Counted from the first letter of the stretch, positions 1-8,194 are shown. The stretch is DNA of 64,000 bases from Halonotius aquaticus (GCF_003605575.1 NZ_QKNY01000004.1:62001-126000); one strand, 5' to 3'. Program-made: numbers and translations. The notes: generated by a model from the sequence alone, not told the origin.

Positions 1-17
1 TGCGGCGGCGGCCGCCG

Positions 18-380
18 TCACCGGTTCGCGTCGTCGTTGCTATCGGCTGTGGATTCGGTTCGCTCGTCGTCGTCGGTCGTCGATTCTGTCCGCTCGTCGG
101 TGGTCGCTTGGGTGCCGATGCTCTCCGGCTCTACATCGTCGACACGGTCGGCGACGACGGTGACGGCGATCAGGAGCACGCCGAGAATGAGCGCGATCGT
201 GATCGCGCCGTAGGCGGCCAACCCAAGCCGGGTTGCCGGTAACGGAATCAGAAACAGCAGTCGTGGTGGCTCGATCTGACCGACGACGCCCGCTGCGAGG
301 TAGCCGGCAACCCCGGTAAAACAGACGATGCCGACGTAGATCCCAACGACGAGCCGTCGCCCGCCGACGTTCGTAGCCAT
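18..380 (-). CDS. small two-helix membrane protein of the cox cluster
   Basis: The 120-residue protein has two hydrophobic segments (about residues 10-32 and 50-77) followed by a long Asp/Glu/Thr/Ser-rich tail, probably cytoplasmic and disordered. The tail carries near-repeats of the type DERTEST. Similar short proteins with acidic tails lie beside haloarchaeal cytochrome oxidase genes, which fits the subunit I gene at 1114-2919, but no catalytic motif is visible. A role in oxidase assembly or stability is inference from position only. The start ATG at 380 precedes the first helix and nothing upstream looks coding. Confidence 0.75.
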   Translation of the reverse strand: MATNVGGRRLVVGIYVGIVCFTGVAGYLAAGVVGQIEPPRLLFLIPLPATRLGLAAYGAITIALILGVLLIAVTVVADRVDDVEPESIGTQATTDERTESTTDDDERTESTADSNDDANR

Positions 381-458
381 ATCCGTTGTGCGGTCGGCAG
401 CCGGTTACCCGTTTCGTCCGACCGATGTCGTTTTGCCCCCGGCAGCCCAACACCGTGT

Positions 459-542
459 ATGGATGACAGCGATCTGCTCGGAATCGTTCTCGGCGGGATC
501 GCGCTGATGATGTTTGTGACCGGCATTGTGCTGGTGATGTAG
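459..542 (+). CDS. 27-residue single-helix peptide
   Basis: A short open frame from ATG 459 to TAG 542 encodes two acidic residues, then one uninterrupted hydrophobic stretch rich in Leu, Val, Ile, Gly and Met. This looks like a single transmembrane helix with almost no soluble part. It lies between two cox-cluster genes transcribed the other way. Tiny hydrophobic proteins are common accessory subunits of respiratory oxidases, so such a role is plausible. The frame is too short for coding statistics and the call rests on the helix and the context. Confidence 0.5.
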   Translation: MDDSDLLGIVLGGIALMMFVTGIVLVM

Positions 543-557
543 TCAGCCGACGCCGAT

Positions 558-1061
558 TCAGCCGTCAGCGAGCAGCCGACCGCGGAACGTGTTGGCCGCG
601 GCCTCGTCGGCAAAGGTGAGGACGAACCGGCCGCTCCACTCGCCGCCCGCTATCTCCATGGCGAGCTCAGCGTTGATTCCGAACTGATTGATTCGTTCCC
701 GATCAAGGGTGATCGTGATCGTTGCCGTCTCGTAGCTGGTCTCAAGGTCGACAGCGGCGGCTGTCTGGGTGACCGATTCGGTTCCCGCCGCGGTGAGTTC
801 GATCGGTACCGACGGCCCGGTCTGTGGTCGTGTTGAGACGGCACCGACACGTGCGATGTCGGTGGTCGTAAACAACGTCCGGCTGTCGTCGCCGACTTCG
901 AGTGTTGCCTCCAGTGCAGCGTCGTCGTTGATCTCGTTTGCCCCGCTATTTACTGAGTCTTCGTCATCAGCCGCTGACCCTGTTGGCTGTTCCAGACAGC
1001 CGGCGATGCTCCCGGTGGCGAGCACTCCGCCGGATGCAAGGATCACTTCTCGTCGCAGCAT
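558..1061 (-). CDS. lipoprotein with a SecD P1-head-like domain
   Basis: The N-terminus has an Arg pair, a short hydrophobic stretch and the lipobox-like IAGC, so it is probably exported and lipid-anchored at Cys22. The mature part (about residues 48-167) runs as an FTTTDIARV stretch, then a region with EL-AAG-SV, a LDRERIN strand, and a closing GRFVLTFADEAAA-F-LLADG segment. That order resembles the periplasmic P1-head subdomain of SecD (LDG..., ITG.FT..EA..LA..LLAG). I infer a stand-alone P1-head-like lipoprotein; its role beside cytochrome oxidase is unknown. Confidence 0.65.
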   Translation of the reverse strand: MLRREVILASGGVLATGSIAGCLEQPTGSAADDEDSVNSGANEINDDAALEATLEVGDDSRTLFTTTDIARVGAVSTRPQTGPSVPIELTAAGTESVTQTAAAVDLETSYETATITITLDRERINQFGINAELAMEIAGGEWSGRFVLTFADEAAANTFRGRLLADG

Positions 1062-1113
1062 ATCAGTCCCTCAACAGCTGGTGGTGAAAAAAGACCGTGT
1101 CAGTCCGCGCCGA

Positions 1114-2919
1114 TCAGTCGTCGTCGCGTTCCTCAGCGACTGCCTCCGCCTCATCGGCCGGCTTGCCGCCGTCGGTTGCGACCTCCTCGTCGCCACCGTC
1201 GGTTGCGATCTGGGTGTCGAGTTTCTGCTCGAACCATTGCCACTCGACGGTGCGCACGTTGTCTTGGCGGAGATCCCATGGATCGCCGCTTTCGACGCGT
1301 TTGCCCTCAAACCACGAGGAGACCATATTGTACAGCCAGATGATCTGGCCGATCAACAGTAGGAAGGCTCCGAGCGTGGCGACCTGGTGGAGCGTCGCAA
1401 ACTGCGGTAGGTATGTCGCGTACCGCCGCGGCATCCCACCGTAGCCCAGCAGGATCATCGCGAGGAACGTGATGTTGCTGCCGACCATCGTGAGCCAGAA
1501 GTGGGCCTTGCCGAGACTGGCCTGGTACATCCGGTTGGTGACCAGCGGGAACCAGTAGTAGATACCCGCAAAGCCGGCGAAGGCGATCGCCCCCATCACG
1601 ACGTAGTGGAAGTGACCCACCACGTAGTAGGTGTCGTGGAGCACGAGGTCGATCGGGATCGACGCGAGGAAGACGCCGGTGACACCGCCGATGATGAAGT
1701 TCGAGATGAAGCCGATACAGAACAGCATCGGCGTCGTCAGCCGCACCCGGCCGTTCCACAGCGTCGTAATCCAGTTGAATGTCTTCACCGCAGAGGGGAT
1801 CGCAATCGCCATCGACACCGCCATGAACGACGCCCGGACGCGGGGGTCAATGCCGGTCGCGAACATGTGGTGGGCCCAGACGCCGAACGACAGCACGCCG
1901 ATCGCCAGCGTGGAGTAGACAACGAACTTGAAGCCGAACAGCTTCCGGCCAGCAAACCGCGGGAGGACGTAGCTGACGATCCCCATCATCGGCAACACGA
2001 GGATGTAGACCTCGGGGTGGCCGAAGAACCAAAAGAGATGCTGCCAGAGGATGTTACCGCCATCAGTCAGGAAGAAGGCGGTGCCGAAGTTCCGGTCGGC
2101 CAGCAACATCAGCAGCGCGCTGCCGAGCAGCGGGAACGCAAAGAGGATCAGCCCAGACTGAGTGAGAATCGTCCACGAGAAGATATCGAGGTTCGCCCAG
2201 GAAACCTCCTCGCCGCGGTGGGTGAAGATGGTGGCGATGAAGTTGATTGCGCCCATCGTCGCCGCAACCCCAGAGAGATGCAGCCCGAGCAGCATGAGGT
2301 CGACGCCGGCACCGCCGACGGCGTCAGCACTCGGCCCAACGGCCCCAAGCGACAGCGGCGTGTACATCGTCCAGGCCGTCTGGGCGGGCCCAAACAGGCC
2401 CAGCGGTTTGGCGAAAAAGCCGGCCCAGATCAGCAGTGCGGCTGGCGGCAACAGCCAGAAGGCGATGGCGTTGATTCGGGGGAACGCCATGTCGTCGGCC
2501 CCGATGATCAGCGGGACGAGGTAGTTGGCGAACGCCGCGATAATCGGCGTCCCGAAGAGGAACAGCATCGTGATCCCGTGGCTGGTCAGCAAGGCGTTGT
2601 ACGTCGATGTGCCGAGTAGTGATGAGGAGGTCACGAGATCGAACCGCATGAGGGTGACCATCAGGCCGCCGACCGCGAAGGCGATGATGCCGTACAGCCC
2701 GTAGAGGATGCCGATATCCTTGTGGTCGACGGTCGTTAGCCACCGGATGATCCCGGCCGGTTTCTCTTCGTCAATGTAACCGGACTCCTCGATGAAGGAG
2801 CCCCCACCGCCGACAGGGGTGTACGATCGCCAGTTCTCAATTCGTGTGAGGAACGTGGCGACCGCGACGAGGAACACCCCCATCAGCACGGTCACTGCGA
2901 TCTGCGCGTTGAGTTCCAT
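1114..2919 (-). CDS. coxA: cytochrome c oxidase subunit I (heme-copper oxidase, A type)
   Basis: This is the catalytic subunit of a proton-pumping terminal oxidase reducing O2 to water, in the cytoplasmic membrane. About twelve helices are visible. Signature residues are present: GHPEVY near residue 300 (Cu-B His, proton-channel Glu and cross-linked Tyr of A1-type enzymes), WAHHMF near 350 (Cu-B histidines), AIPSAVK with the K-channel Lys, VGHFHYV near 436 (heme histidines), and the D-channel Asp in IGADDMAFPR. I chose ATG 2919 (601 residues) over the frame extension to 2964 because the first helix begins directly after it. The C-terminus is a soluble Asp/Glu-rich tail. Neighbouring small genes suggest a larger cox cluster beyond the window. 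Confidence 0.97.
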   Translation of the reverse strand: MELNAQIAVTVLMGVFLVAVATFLTRIENWRSYTPVGGGGSFIEESGYIDEEKPAGIIRWLTTVDHKDIGILYGLYGIIAFAVGGLMVTLMRFDLVTSSSLLGTSTYNALLTSHGITMLFLFGTPIIAAFANYLVPLIIGADDMAFPRINAIAFWLLPPAALLIWAGFFAKPLGLFGPAQTAWTMYTPLSLGAVGPSADAVGGAGVDLMLLGLHLSGVAATMGAINFIATIFTHRGEEVSWANLDIFSWTILTQSGLILFAFPLLGSALLMLLADRNFGTAFFLTDGGNILWQHLFWFFGHPEVYILVLPMMGIVSYVLPRFAGRKLFGFKFVVYSTLAIGVLSFGVWAHHMFATGIDPRVRASFMAVSMAIAIPSAVKTFNWITTLWNGRVRLTTPMLFCIGFISNFIIGGVTGVFLASIPIDLVLHDTYYVVGHFHYVVMGAIAFAGFAGIYYWFPLVTNRMYQASLGKAHFWLTMVGSNITFLAMILLGYGGMPRRYATYLPQFATLHQVATLGAFLLLIGQIIWLYNMVSSWFEGKRVESGDPWDLRQDNVRTVEWQWFEQKLDTQIATDGGDEEVATDGGKPADEAEAVAEERDDD

Positions 2920-3081
2920 ACAATTGGTATGGACATCGTACCCTAAGAATGATTCGGGTCCCACCGGCTGATCGGTGGAGGGATGCTCGCTGAGGTCGCT
3001 GCTTCACTCCCACATTCATCCGGCTCCTTGGCTGCCAAAATTGTAACTGCAACTGAATATACAGCGGACTACAAAAATGGA

Positions 3082-3089
3082 TTTATATA
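3082..3089 (+). promoter_or_regulatory. TATA box for the gene at 3127
   Basis: TTTATATA lies in an AT-rich patch. A start site about 26 bp downstream would fall near 3110, leaving a leader of roughly 15 bases before ATG 3127. This is the main reason for preferring the short start of that gene. Confidence 0.5.
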
Positions 3090-3126
3090 CTGGCTAATTC
3101 AACTAACTGACAACTGGGGGACGCAG

Positions 3127-3714
3127 ATGGGGGCCAAACAGCTACTGAAGGATTACGAGGATCGGTTTCCGGATGGAACCATCCCCGAGATCTCACTTGT
3201 TATCACCAATCAGACTGATCGTTCCTTTGGGGCGGTCAGCAAGACACTCTCGACGCATCTGGCAACGGGGTTTGCCAACACTGACATCCCCAATACTGCA
3301 GACGTTCGCTATCGCGTTCGGCAGTGGAAACAGCTCTGTGCCGAACTCAACGGCCTCGATCAACAGCATCTGCAACTCCGAAAATACGAGACTCGTGGTC
3401 GGACACAAGACCAGCCAACCCCACAGCAAGCGACCGCGACCGACAGTCGATTGGTGCGACCACCCACCTGCGTCGGCGAAGGGTCGGTGACGGCCTACAC
3501 CCTGCCGTCGGGGCGGCGGGCGATCGTGCTTCGACGCGCCCCGCGATCAGCGACGACAACTCGCAGTCGACGTGGGACGGAGTACCGCGGCAGTTTTGAG
3601 GTCGTTTTCACCGAGAGCCTCACCGCCTTCTACACACAGCAACTGAAACCGCTGGGCTGGCGGTGTCCGGATGACGTTCCTACGTCCAAACCACGGTCGA
3701 CGCAGACACGCTGA
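3127..3714 (+). CDS. hypothetical protein, orphan
   Basis: I do not recognise this family. The frame is open from 2983, but a good TATA box at 3082-3089 sits inside the long version, so ATG 3127 (195 residues) is preferred. The first half looks like a normal folded protein (KQLLKDYEDRFPDGTIPE, then a segment ending WKQLCAEL). The second half is rich in Arg, Thr and Ser and much less haloarchaeal in character. Composition is less acidic and more AT-rich than the neighbours, which may mean recent transfer or decay. It stands alone between divergent coxA and a convergent gene. It could also be a remnant of a larger gene. Confidence 0.4.
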   Translation: MGAKQLLKDYEDRFPDGTIPEISLVITNQTDRSFGAVSKTLSTHLATGFANTDIPNTADVRYRVRQWKQLCAELNGLDQQHLQLRKYETRGRTQDQPTPQQATATDSRLVRPPTCVGEGSVTAYTLPSGRRAIVLRRAPRSATTTRSRRGTEYRGSFEVVFTESLTAFYTQQLKPLGWRCPDDVPTSKPRSTQTR

Positions 3715-3735
3715 GCGTCGGTCGACTGACCGCCG

Positions 3736-4467
3736 CTATTTGAGTTCCGCGTCCTCCAAAGCTTCATTCAGATCCGCCCGCACGCGTTCACCCGTCTCCA
3801 GATCAGGCGCGGTTGTCACCAGCCGGTTTTCCTGAACACTGGAGCCATCCCGCAGCAGCATGCGGACGTTGCCGTTGTGGTCGGCGCGGGTGATCTTCGC
3901 GCGGAGACTGCTCTGTGAGCCCTTACCGCCGGCATCGATCGGCCCGGGGATGATTTTCTTAATATGGGGGTGGTCGGCAACGATGCTGATGGCGTTGCGG
4001 CCGGCGCGATCGCCGATGATCGTTGAGTGGCTCCCGCCGATCTTCTCCCGTGGCGGGATGTCGACGACCTCAAGGGCTGATTCGCCGCGGCGGTTGCGCA
4101 CCGTCTCGACGGGCGTCTCATCCGGGACGCGATAAAACTCGTAGTGGAGTTGTTTGCGGGTCTCTCGCAGCGGGTCGCGCTCGCCGGCGGCAAAGACTGT
4201 TTCAGGCCGTTTCCGGCGAATCTCGTCGGCAACCCGCCCGGCGAAATTGCGGAGTTCAACCACGGTGGCGCGGTCGTCGTGGGTATTGTCGACCTCAGGA
4301 ACAGTTGTGATCGTCGTCTCGCCGACGATTGTTTCGCCGTCGAGCATCGTCAGCGTCGCCGCATCGCGCTCGAAGACGGCGACGACGGCATCGCAGTTGG
4401 CGGTGTCACAGACCAAACAGTAGTCGCCTGGGCGGTCGAGATCGGTGTGACACTGCCGGCACTCCAT
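3736..4467 (-). CDS. DUF2103-like predicted metal-binding protein
   Basis: The 243-residue protein starts with a zinc-ribbon-like pair, ECRQC near residue 2 and YCLVC-C near residue 23, followed by a domain ending in a basic, glycine-rich core (EKIGGSHSTIIGDRAGRNA and HPHIKKIIPGPI). This layout matches the archaeal DUF2103 family, described only as predicted metal-binding. ATG 4467 is supported by TAAAA at 4491-4495, which would place the transcript start at the ATG. The much longer frame upstream (to 4851) is Arg-rich shadow of the transporter gene. Function unknown; nucleic-acid binding is conceivable from the basic core. Confidence 0.75.
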   Translation of the reverse strand: MECRQCHTDLDRPGDYCLVCDTANCDAVVAVFERDAATLTMLDGETIVGETTITTVPEVDNTHDDRATVVELRNFAGRVADEIRRKRPETVFAAGERDPLRETRKQLHYEFYRVPDETPVETVRNRRGESALEVVDIPPREKIGGSHSTIIGDRAGRNAISIVADHPHIKKIIPGPIDAGGKGSQSSLRAKITRADHNGNVRMLLRDGSSVQENRLVTTAPDLETGERVRADLNEALEDAELK

Positions 4468-4488
4468 AGCTGTCTGTACAACGCGGTA

Positions 4489-4497
4489 CCTAAAACG
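4489..4497 (-). promoter_or_regulatory. TATA box for the DUF2103-like gene
   Basis: On the minus strand the site reads CGTTTTAGG. A start 25-26 bp downstream falls at the ATG at 4467, giving a leaderless transcript. Confidence 0.5.
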
Positions 4498-4547
4498 CCG
4501 TTCGTTTGCGGCTGTTGGCTGGTCGCCGATGGCGGTAGTGACAGCGA

Positions 4548-5726
4548 CTACGCCACCTGCAGTCCGGTCATCACGCCGTAGCCGACGACAAACGACAGCC
4601 CAAGCGAACCGGCCCACGCACCGACGGTGACCAGTAGTTTTCGGGGGTCGACTGCCGACCCCCCACCGACGGCTGCACCGCCACCGACGATCCCGCTGAC
4701 GATGATCTCGTTGAACGACACCGGCACGCCCAGCAGTACTGCCACCTGTGCGATCAGAAACGCTGGGACGAGGGCGGCGATCGACCGCCGGGGGCCGAGA
4801 TCGGAGTAATCCTGGGCGAGTGATTTGATCATCCGCGGCGCGCCGAGCCACGACCCTGCGAGGATGCCAACCCCACCACCAGCAAGGATGATCGCCGGCG
4901 AGAGAGCACCGACTGTCGAAAACAGCGGCAGCAGCGGCCCGACCGCGAGCCCGACCTGACTACCGCCCGCCGAAAAGGCGACCAGCGAGCCCAACACGAG
5001 CAGCACGTGTCGCAACCCGCCGGCCTCATCGCGATTGATATCCCACCGAACGACCGCGGCGATCCCCACGGCAACCACGGCGGCAACGCCGGCGGTTGTG
5101 CCCAGTCCGCTGCCGACCTGTCGGCCGACCGCGCCCGTGAGCGACCCCATCGTGCCGCCGGGGCCGAGAAACGCAAACTCGACGTTTGCGAGGACGACGC
5201 CGACGATCGCCGCCAACACGGGGACGGTGACCGTCTCGGGGGCGTCTGGTCGTGGCAACACGCTGGCGATCCCGTAGGCGATCCCGCCGCCGACGACCGG
5301 CGTCAACACCCAGACGGCACCGACCTGCTGGTAGGTTGCCCAGGCGGGCGCGCCCCCAATCGCCAGCCCGACGCCGACGACTGCGCCGGTGACGGTGAAG
5401 GCGGTGGCGATCGGATACCCCGTGCGGATGCCGACGGCCATCAGCCCAGCCCCGACGAGTAAGATCACGATGACGCCGACAGCGGGGATCTCAACGCCGC
5501 CGATCAGCCCGCTGCCGACGGTCGCCGAGACGTTGGCGCCTTGGGTGATCGCGCCGGCAAAGCCGAGCAGGCCGACGATGAAGGCGGCCTGCATCGTCGG
5601 GATGGCGTTGGCGCCGACCGCCGGCGCGAAGGGGGTCGCCCCGCTTGAGCCGGCTCCGATCACCCACGCCATGAATAGACTGGCGAGTCCAGCGACGAGA
5701 AACAACGCGATAGCTGCAAGTTCCAT
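4548..5726 (-). CDS. PiT-like anion permease with degenerate signature motifs
   Basis: The 392-residue protein has about ten hydrophobic helices in two related halves, the architecture of the PiT (PHO4) phosphate transporter family. The family hallmark GANDVAN is not intact: the first half has VGANAIPTMQ and QGANVSATVG, and the second half has FSAGGSQVGLAVGPL, so the conserved Asp and Asn are replaced. The family also includes sulfate permeases of the CysP type. The gene is the last of a minus-strand operon with two YeeE/YedE halves and a rhodanese-MBL enzyme, 34 bp behind the nearest. I infer transport of a sulfur oxyanion rather than phosphate; phosphate remains possible. Confidence 0.75.
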   Translation of the reverse strand: MELAAIALFLVAGLASLFMAWVIGAGSSGATPFAPAVGANAIPTMQAAFIVGLLGFAGAITQGANVSATVGSGLIGGVEIPAVGVIVILLVGAGLMAVGIRTGYPIATAFTVTGAVVGVGLAIGGAPAWATYQQVGAVWVLTPVVGGGIAYGIASVLPRPDAPETVTVPVLAAIVGVVLANVEFAFLGPGGTMGSLTGAVGRQVGSGLGTTAGVAAVVAVGIAAVVRWDINRDEAGGLRHVLLVLGSLVAFSAGGSQVGLAVGPLLPLFSTVGALSPAIILAGGGVGILAGSWLGAPRMIKSLAQDYSDLGPRRSIAALVPAFLIAQVAVLLGVPVSFNEIIVSGIVGGGAAVGGGSAVDPRKLLVTVGAWAGSLGLSFVVGYGVMTGLQVA

Positions 5727-5760
5727 GAGAGTATGATGAGAGAATCGTGTGGTTCAGCCG

Positions 5761-6237
5761 TTAGTCCGCACTCGCGGGTGCGGCATCGGACTGTGCGCTG
5801 CGACTCCGCCAGACGCCCTGGGCGTAGGCGCCGATGAACATGCCACCGATCGCCCACAGGATCGGAAAGTTGCCGACGCCGAGGCTGGCGTACCCCGCGC
5901 CCGGACAGATCCCGGACAGCCCCCAGCCGACGCCGAAGATGCCACCGCCGATCAACACGTTGCGATCAAAGGATTTCAGCCGGCGACCGAAGCCGTCCCC
6001 GGTCAGTGGTGCGCGGTCAAATAGCCGTGGGACGACGATGTAGGCAAGCCCGGTGACCGCCGCGCCGCCGAACATGACAAACAGCAGCCCGAAGTCCTCG
6101 AACTGCAGGAAGTCGAGCACGACCTCCGGGCGGGCCATATGGCTGTAGCCCAGCCCGAACCCGAAGATCAGCCCGCCGACGAGGATCAGCGGCATGAACA
6201 GGGGATGGCGGCCCTCGTTGCCTGCGGCGGTGCTCAT
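5761..6237 (-). CDS. YeeE/YedE-type half-channel (DUF6691-like)
   Basis: The 158-residue membrane protein has four hydrophobic segments. Its hallmark is GVGWGLSGICPGAGYASLG near residues 105-123, the conserved Cys-containing loop of YeeE/YedE (TsuA-like) proteins, which carry thiosulfate or related sulfur species across the membrane. ATG 6237 overlaps the stop of the upstream partner by four bases, so the two halves are translationally coupled and probably form one two-half transporter. Downstream is the PiT-like permease. The frame continues upstream but only as shadow. Confidence 0.85.
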   Translation of the reverse strand: MSTAAGNEGRHPLFMPLILVGGLIFGFGLGYSHMARPEVVLDFLQFEDFGLLFVMFGGAAVTGLAYIVVPRLFDRAPLTGDGFGRRLKSFDRNVLIGGGIFGVGWGLSGICPGAGYASLGVGNFPILWAIGGMFIGAYAQGVWRSRSAQSDAAPASAD

Positions 6238-6725
6238 GGCGTCACCCCCAGTGCGGCGACGACCTGAGCGGTGATGATCGCGGTCAACAGGAAGGCGAGC
6301 ACCCCCGCGATCGACGTTTTCGACGCCGAGCCGACGCCACAGACGCCGTGGCCGGAGGTACAACCTTTCCCGATCCGGGTGCCGACCCCGACGAAGATCC
6401 CACCGAGGAGGAGTCGCCACGGGGCCACGTCGGTCGTCCACGCGCCGCCCTGAAAGACGACGGCGTAGACGGCCGCCCCGAGGATGATCCCCAGCGTGAA
6501 CACGAGCCGCCAGTCGCGGGAGCCGGCGTATCTGGCGAACCGCGAGCGATCGGAGACGTACGACAGCGTCGACTCAAGAAACGTGCTCGCCCCGGCGTTG
6601 ATCGCGGTGCCGGCGTAGATCGCGGCCGCGCCGAGTCCGACGAACAACCCACCGATCGCATACCGGCTGATCCCGTTGGGGAACAGCTCAGCGACCGTCT
6701 GCAGGACGAGGAGGTCGGCGACCAT
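6234..6725 (-). CDS. YeeE/YedE-type half-channel
   Basis: This 163-residue membrane protein is the second half of the pair. Its conserved loop, GKGCTSGHGVCGVG near residues 119-132, carries the Cys residues that line the sulfur path in YeeE-type channels. Its helices resemble the N-terminal half of full-length YeeE, and the overlapping downstream gene resembles the C-terminal half. It starts 8 bp after the stop of the rhodanese-MBL gene, so the three are one transcript. Expected role: import of thiosulfate or sulfide-level sulfur to be handled by the enzyme encoded upstream. Confidence 0.87.
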   Translation of the reverse strand: MVADLLVLQTVAELFPNGISRYAIGGLFVGLGAAAIYAGTAINAGASTFLESTLSYVSDRSRFARYAGSRDWRLVFTLGIILGAAVYAVVFQGGAWTTDVAPWRLLLGGIFVGVGTRIGKGCTSGHGVCGVGSASKTSIAGVLAFLLTAIITAQVVAALGVTP

Positions 6726-6733
6726 CGGTCGGC

Positions 6734-7933
6734 TCAGTCCCCCGCCATCGACTCTTGGCTGGCCGCGCAGTTGTTCGGGCCGAGCTCAAGGGTGAATGCT
6801 TCCTCATCGTCGGCCGTCTGCTGGCCGAGGTTGGTTTCGATGATATCGATGTAGTTGGCCGGTCGGGGCGGCATGTCCGCCAAGATCTCGTCGACGAACT
6901 CGTCTTTCGGCAGCGTTAGGGGGTCCATCTCCTCGACGAGATCGCCGATCGGCGCGGTGTAGGTGCCGTCGGCGGCTGGCTCGGCGGCGTCACTGAAGTG
7001 TGCCCCGCCGATCAGCGTCTCGTCGGGCAGCGTCAGCACGCGCTCTTGCAGTGAGTCGTAGAGCATCCGGGCGGCGTCGGGCGCGCCCTCGTCGCCCTCT
7101 TCGAGATCCGGCCGGGCGACACTCTCGATGAATAGCCCATCGCCGGTCGCCAGCAGCGAGTCGTCGACGAGATAGGAGGTCATCCCGGTGGTGTGGCCCG
7201 GGGTGGCGACCGTCTCGATGGTCGCCTCGCCGACTTGGAACTCGTCGCCATCTTCTGCGGTCGTCAGCTCGTCGGCGTAGGTGACGCCACGGTCGACGGC
7301 CGCCGCCGGGATGACGCCCTCGACGCCCTCGTCGTCGAGATCGCGAACGCCGCTGATGTGGTCGGCGTGGATGTGCGTGTCGAGCGCGTATTTCAGGTCG
7401 ACGCCGAGCTCGTCGGCGTCGTCGAGATAGCGGTCGGTGAACGCGCGTAGCGGGTCGATGACGGCTGCTTCGCCGTCATCGTAGACGAAGTAGCCAAGAC
7501 AGCCCGAGGAGGGGCGTTGATACTGCAGGAGGGTGCCGGCTCCATCGTAGTCGGTGACCTCGACGGCGTCATAGAGCCGTGCCCAGCCGTTCATCCCGTC
7601 TTCGAGATGGATCGCGTCGTAGTCGCGTTCGAGGAGCGTGCCGGCGACGTACTCGCTGGCACCACCCTTCGCACAGAGCACGACGAGCTCGCGGTCGTCG
7701 GGGATCTGTTCGAGCACGTCGTCGACCTCCTCGTCAAGGAACTCGAAGTACGGGATGTTGATCGACTCGACGCTCTCGTCGTCGATGTGCCACTCCTCGT
7801 ATTCGGAGGCCATCCGCACATCGAGGATGGTGACCGCCTCGCCGTCGTCGATCCGGCCTTTCAGCGCTTCCGGCTCGATACTAGTCACGTCTGCATCTGG
7901 GGTTGGAAAGTCGTCAGCGTCCATGTGAGACAT
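6734..7933 (-). CDS. rhodanese / MBL-fold persulfide-dioxygenase-like fusion
   Basis: The 399-residue protein is a fusion. An N-terminal rhodanese domain (about 15-125) has its active-site Cys in VVLCAKGGAS near residue 86. A metallo-beta-lactamase domain (about 130-330) has THIHADHISG near residue 186 plus later His and Asp ligands (TPGHTTG, ATGDGLF). MBL enzymes of the ETHE1/CstB group oxidise persulfides to sulfite or thiosulfate; here the rhodanese leads rather than trails. ATG 7933 follows a GTG at 7936 in frame. The TATA-like CTATACAAA (minus strand, 7964-7972) puts the transcript start near 7942. It is the first gene of a four-gene sulfur operon. Confidence 0.9.
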   Translation of the reverse strand: MSHMDADDFPTPDADVTSIEPEALKGRIDDGEAVTILDVRMASEYEEWHIDDESVESINIPYFEFLDEEVDDVLEQIPDDRELVVLCAKGGASEYVAGTLLERDYDAIHLEDGMNGWARLYDAVEVTDYDGAGTLLQYQRPSSGCLGYFVYDDGEAAVIDPLRAFTDRYLDDADELGVDLKYALDTHIHADHISGVRDLDDEGVEGVIPAAAVDRGVTYADELTTAEDGDEFQVGEATIETVATPGHTTGMTSYLVDDSLLATGDGLFIESVARPDLEEGDEGAPDAARMLYDSLQERVLTLPDETLIGGAHFSDAAEPAADGTYTAPIGDLVEEMDPLTLPKDEFVDEILADMPPRPANYIDIIETNLGQQTADDEEAFTLELGPNNCAASQESMAGD

Positions 7934-7952
7934 CACTCTCTACAGGGTGGGG

Positions 7953-7991
7953 ATACAAAAGAGTTTGTATAGTAATTCCCAATATATACAA
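7953..7991 (-). promoter_or_regulatory. promoter with inverted repeat of ATACAA/TTGTAT half-sites
   Basis: Three copies of one half-site lie here: ATACAA 7953-7958, TTGTAT 7965-7970 and ATACAA 7986-7991. The last two form a perfect inverted repeat TTGTATA-N13-TATACAA (7965-7991). It overlaps the presumed TATA element of the rhodanese-MBL operon, as expected for a repressor site. The protein that binds is unknown. Confidence 0.5.
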
Positions 7992-8135
7992 TATAGATGG
8001 CTGCACCACTCGCGGCGAAACAGGCCGTTAGCACGGCGAATTCACCAGATAAATGGCTAAATATCCTTTTCACGTGCGAGATGTTGCAGGGCGCGGCCAC
8101 AGTAATTGTTTGAGAGATGCACACTAATCGGTATT

Positions 8136-8178
8136 CTTTTATATCCTGCTCCAATATTGTAGGGTAACTCCAATACAA
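8136..8178 (+). promoter_or_regulatory. tusA-dsrE promoter with dyad over the start site
   Basis: TTTTATATC (8138-8146) is a clear TATA element that predicts a start near 8167 and a leader of about 28 bases. An imperfect dyad TTGTA-N12-TACAA (8157-8178) straddles that start; its right arm is the ATACAA half-site seen in neighbouring promoters. The spacing differs from the dyad at 7965-7991. Confidence 0.5.
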
Positions 8179-8194
8179 ACGGAGTCCACACAGC

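Noticed and set aside
1501-2619. A 372-residue plus-strand frame opposite coxA
   Set aside because: Arg/Glu/Gln/His-rich product typical of an antisense frame in high-GC DNA; coxA is unambiguous.
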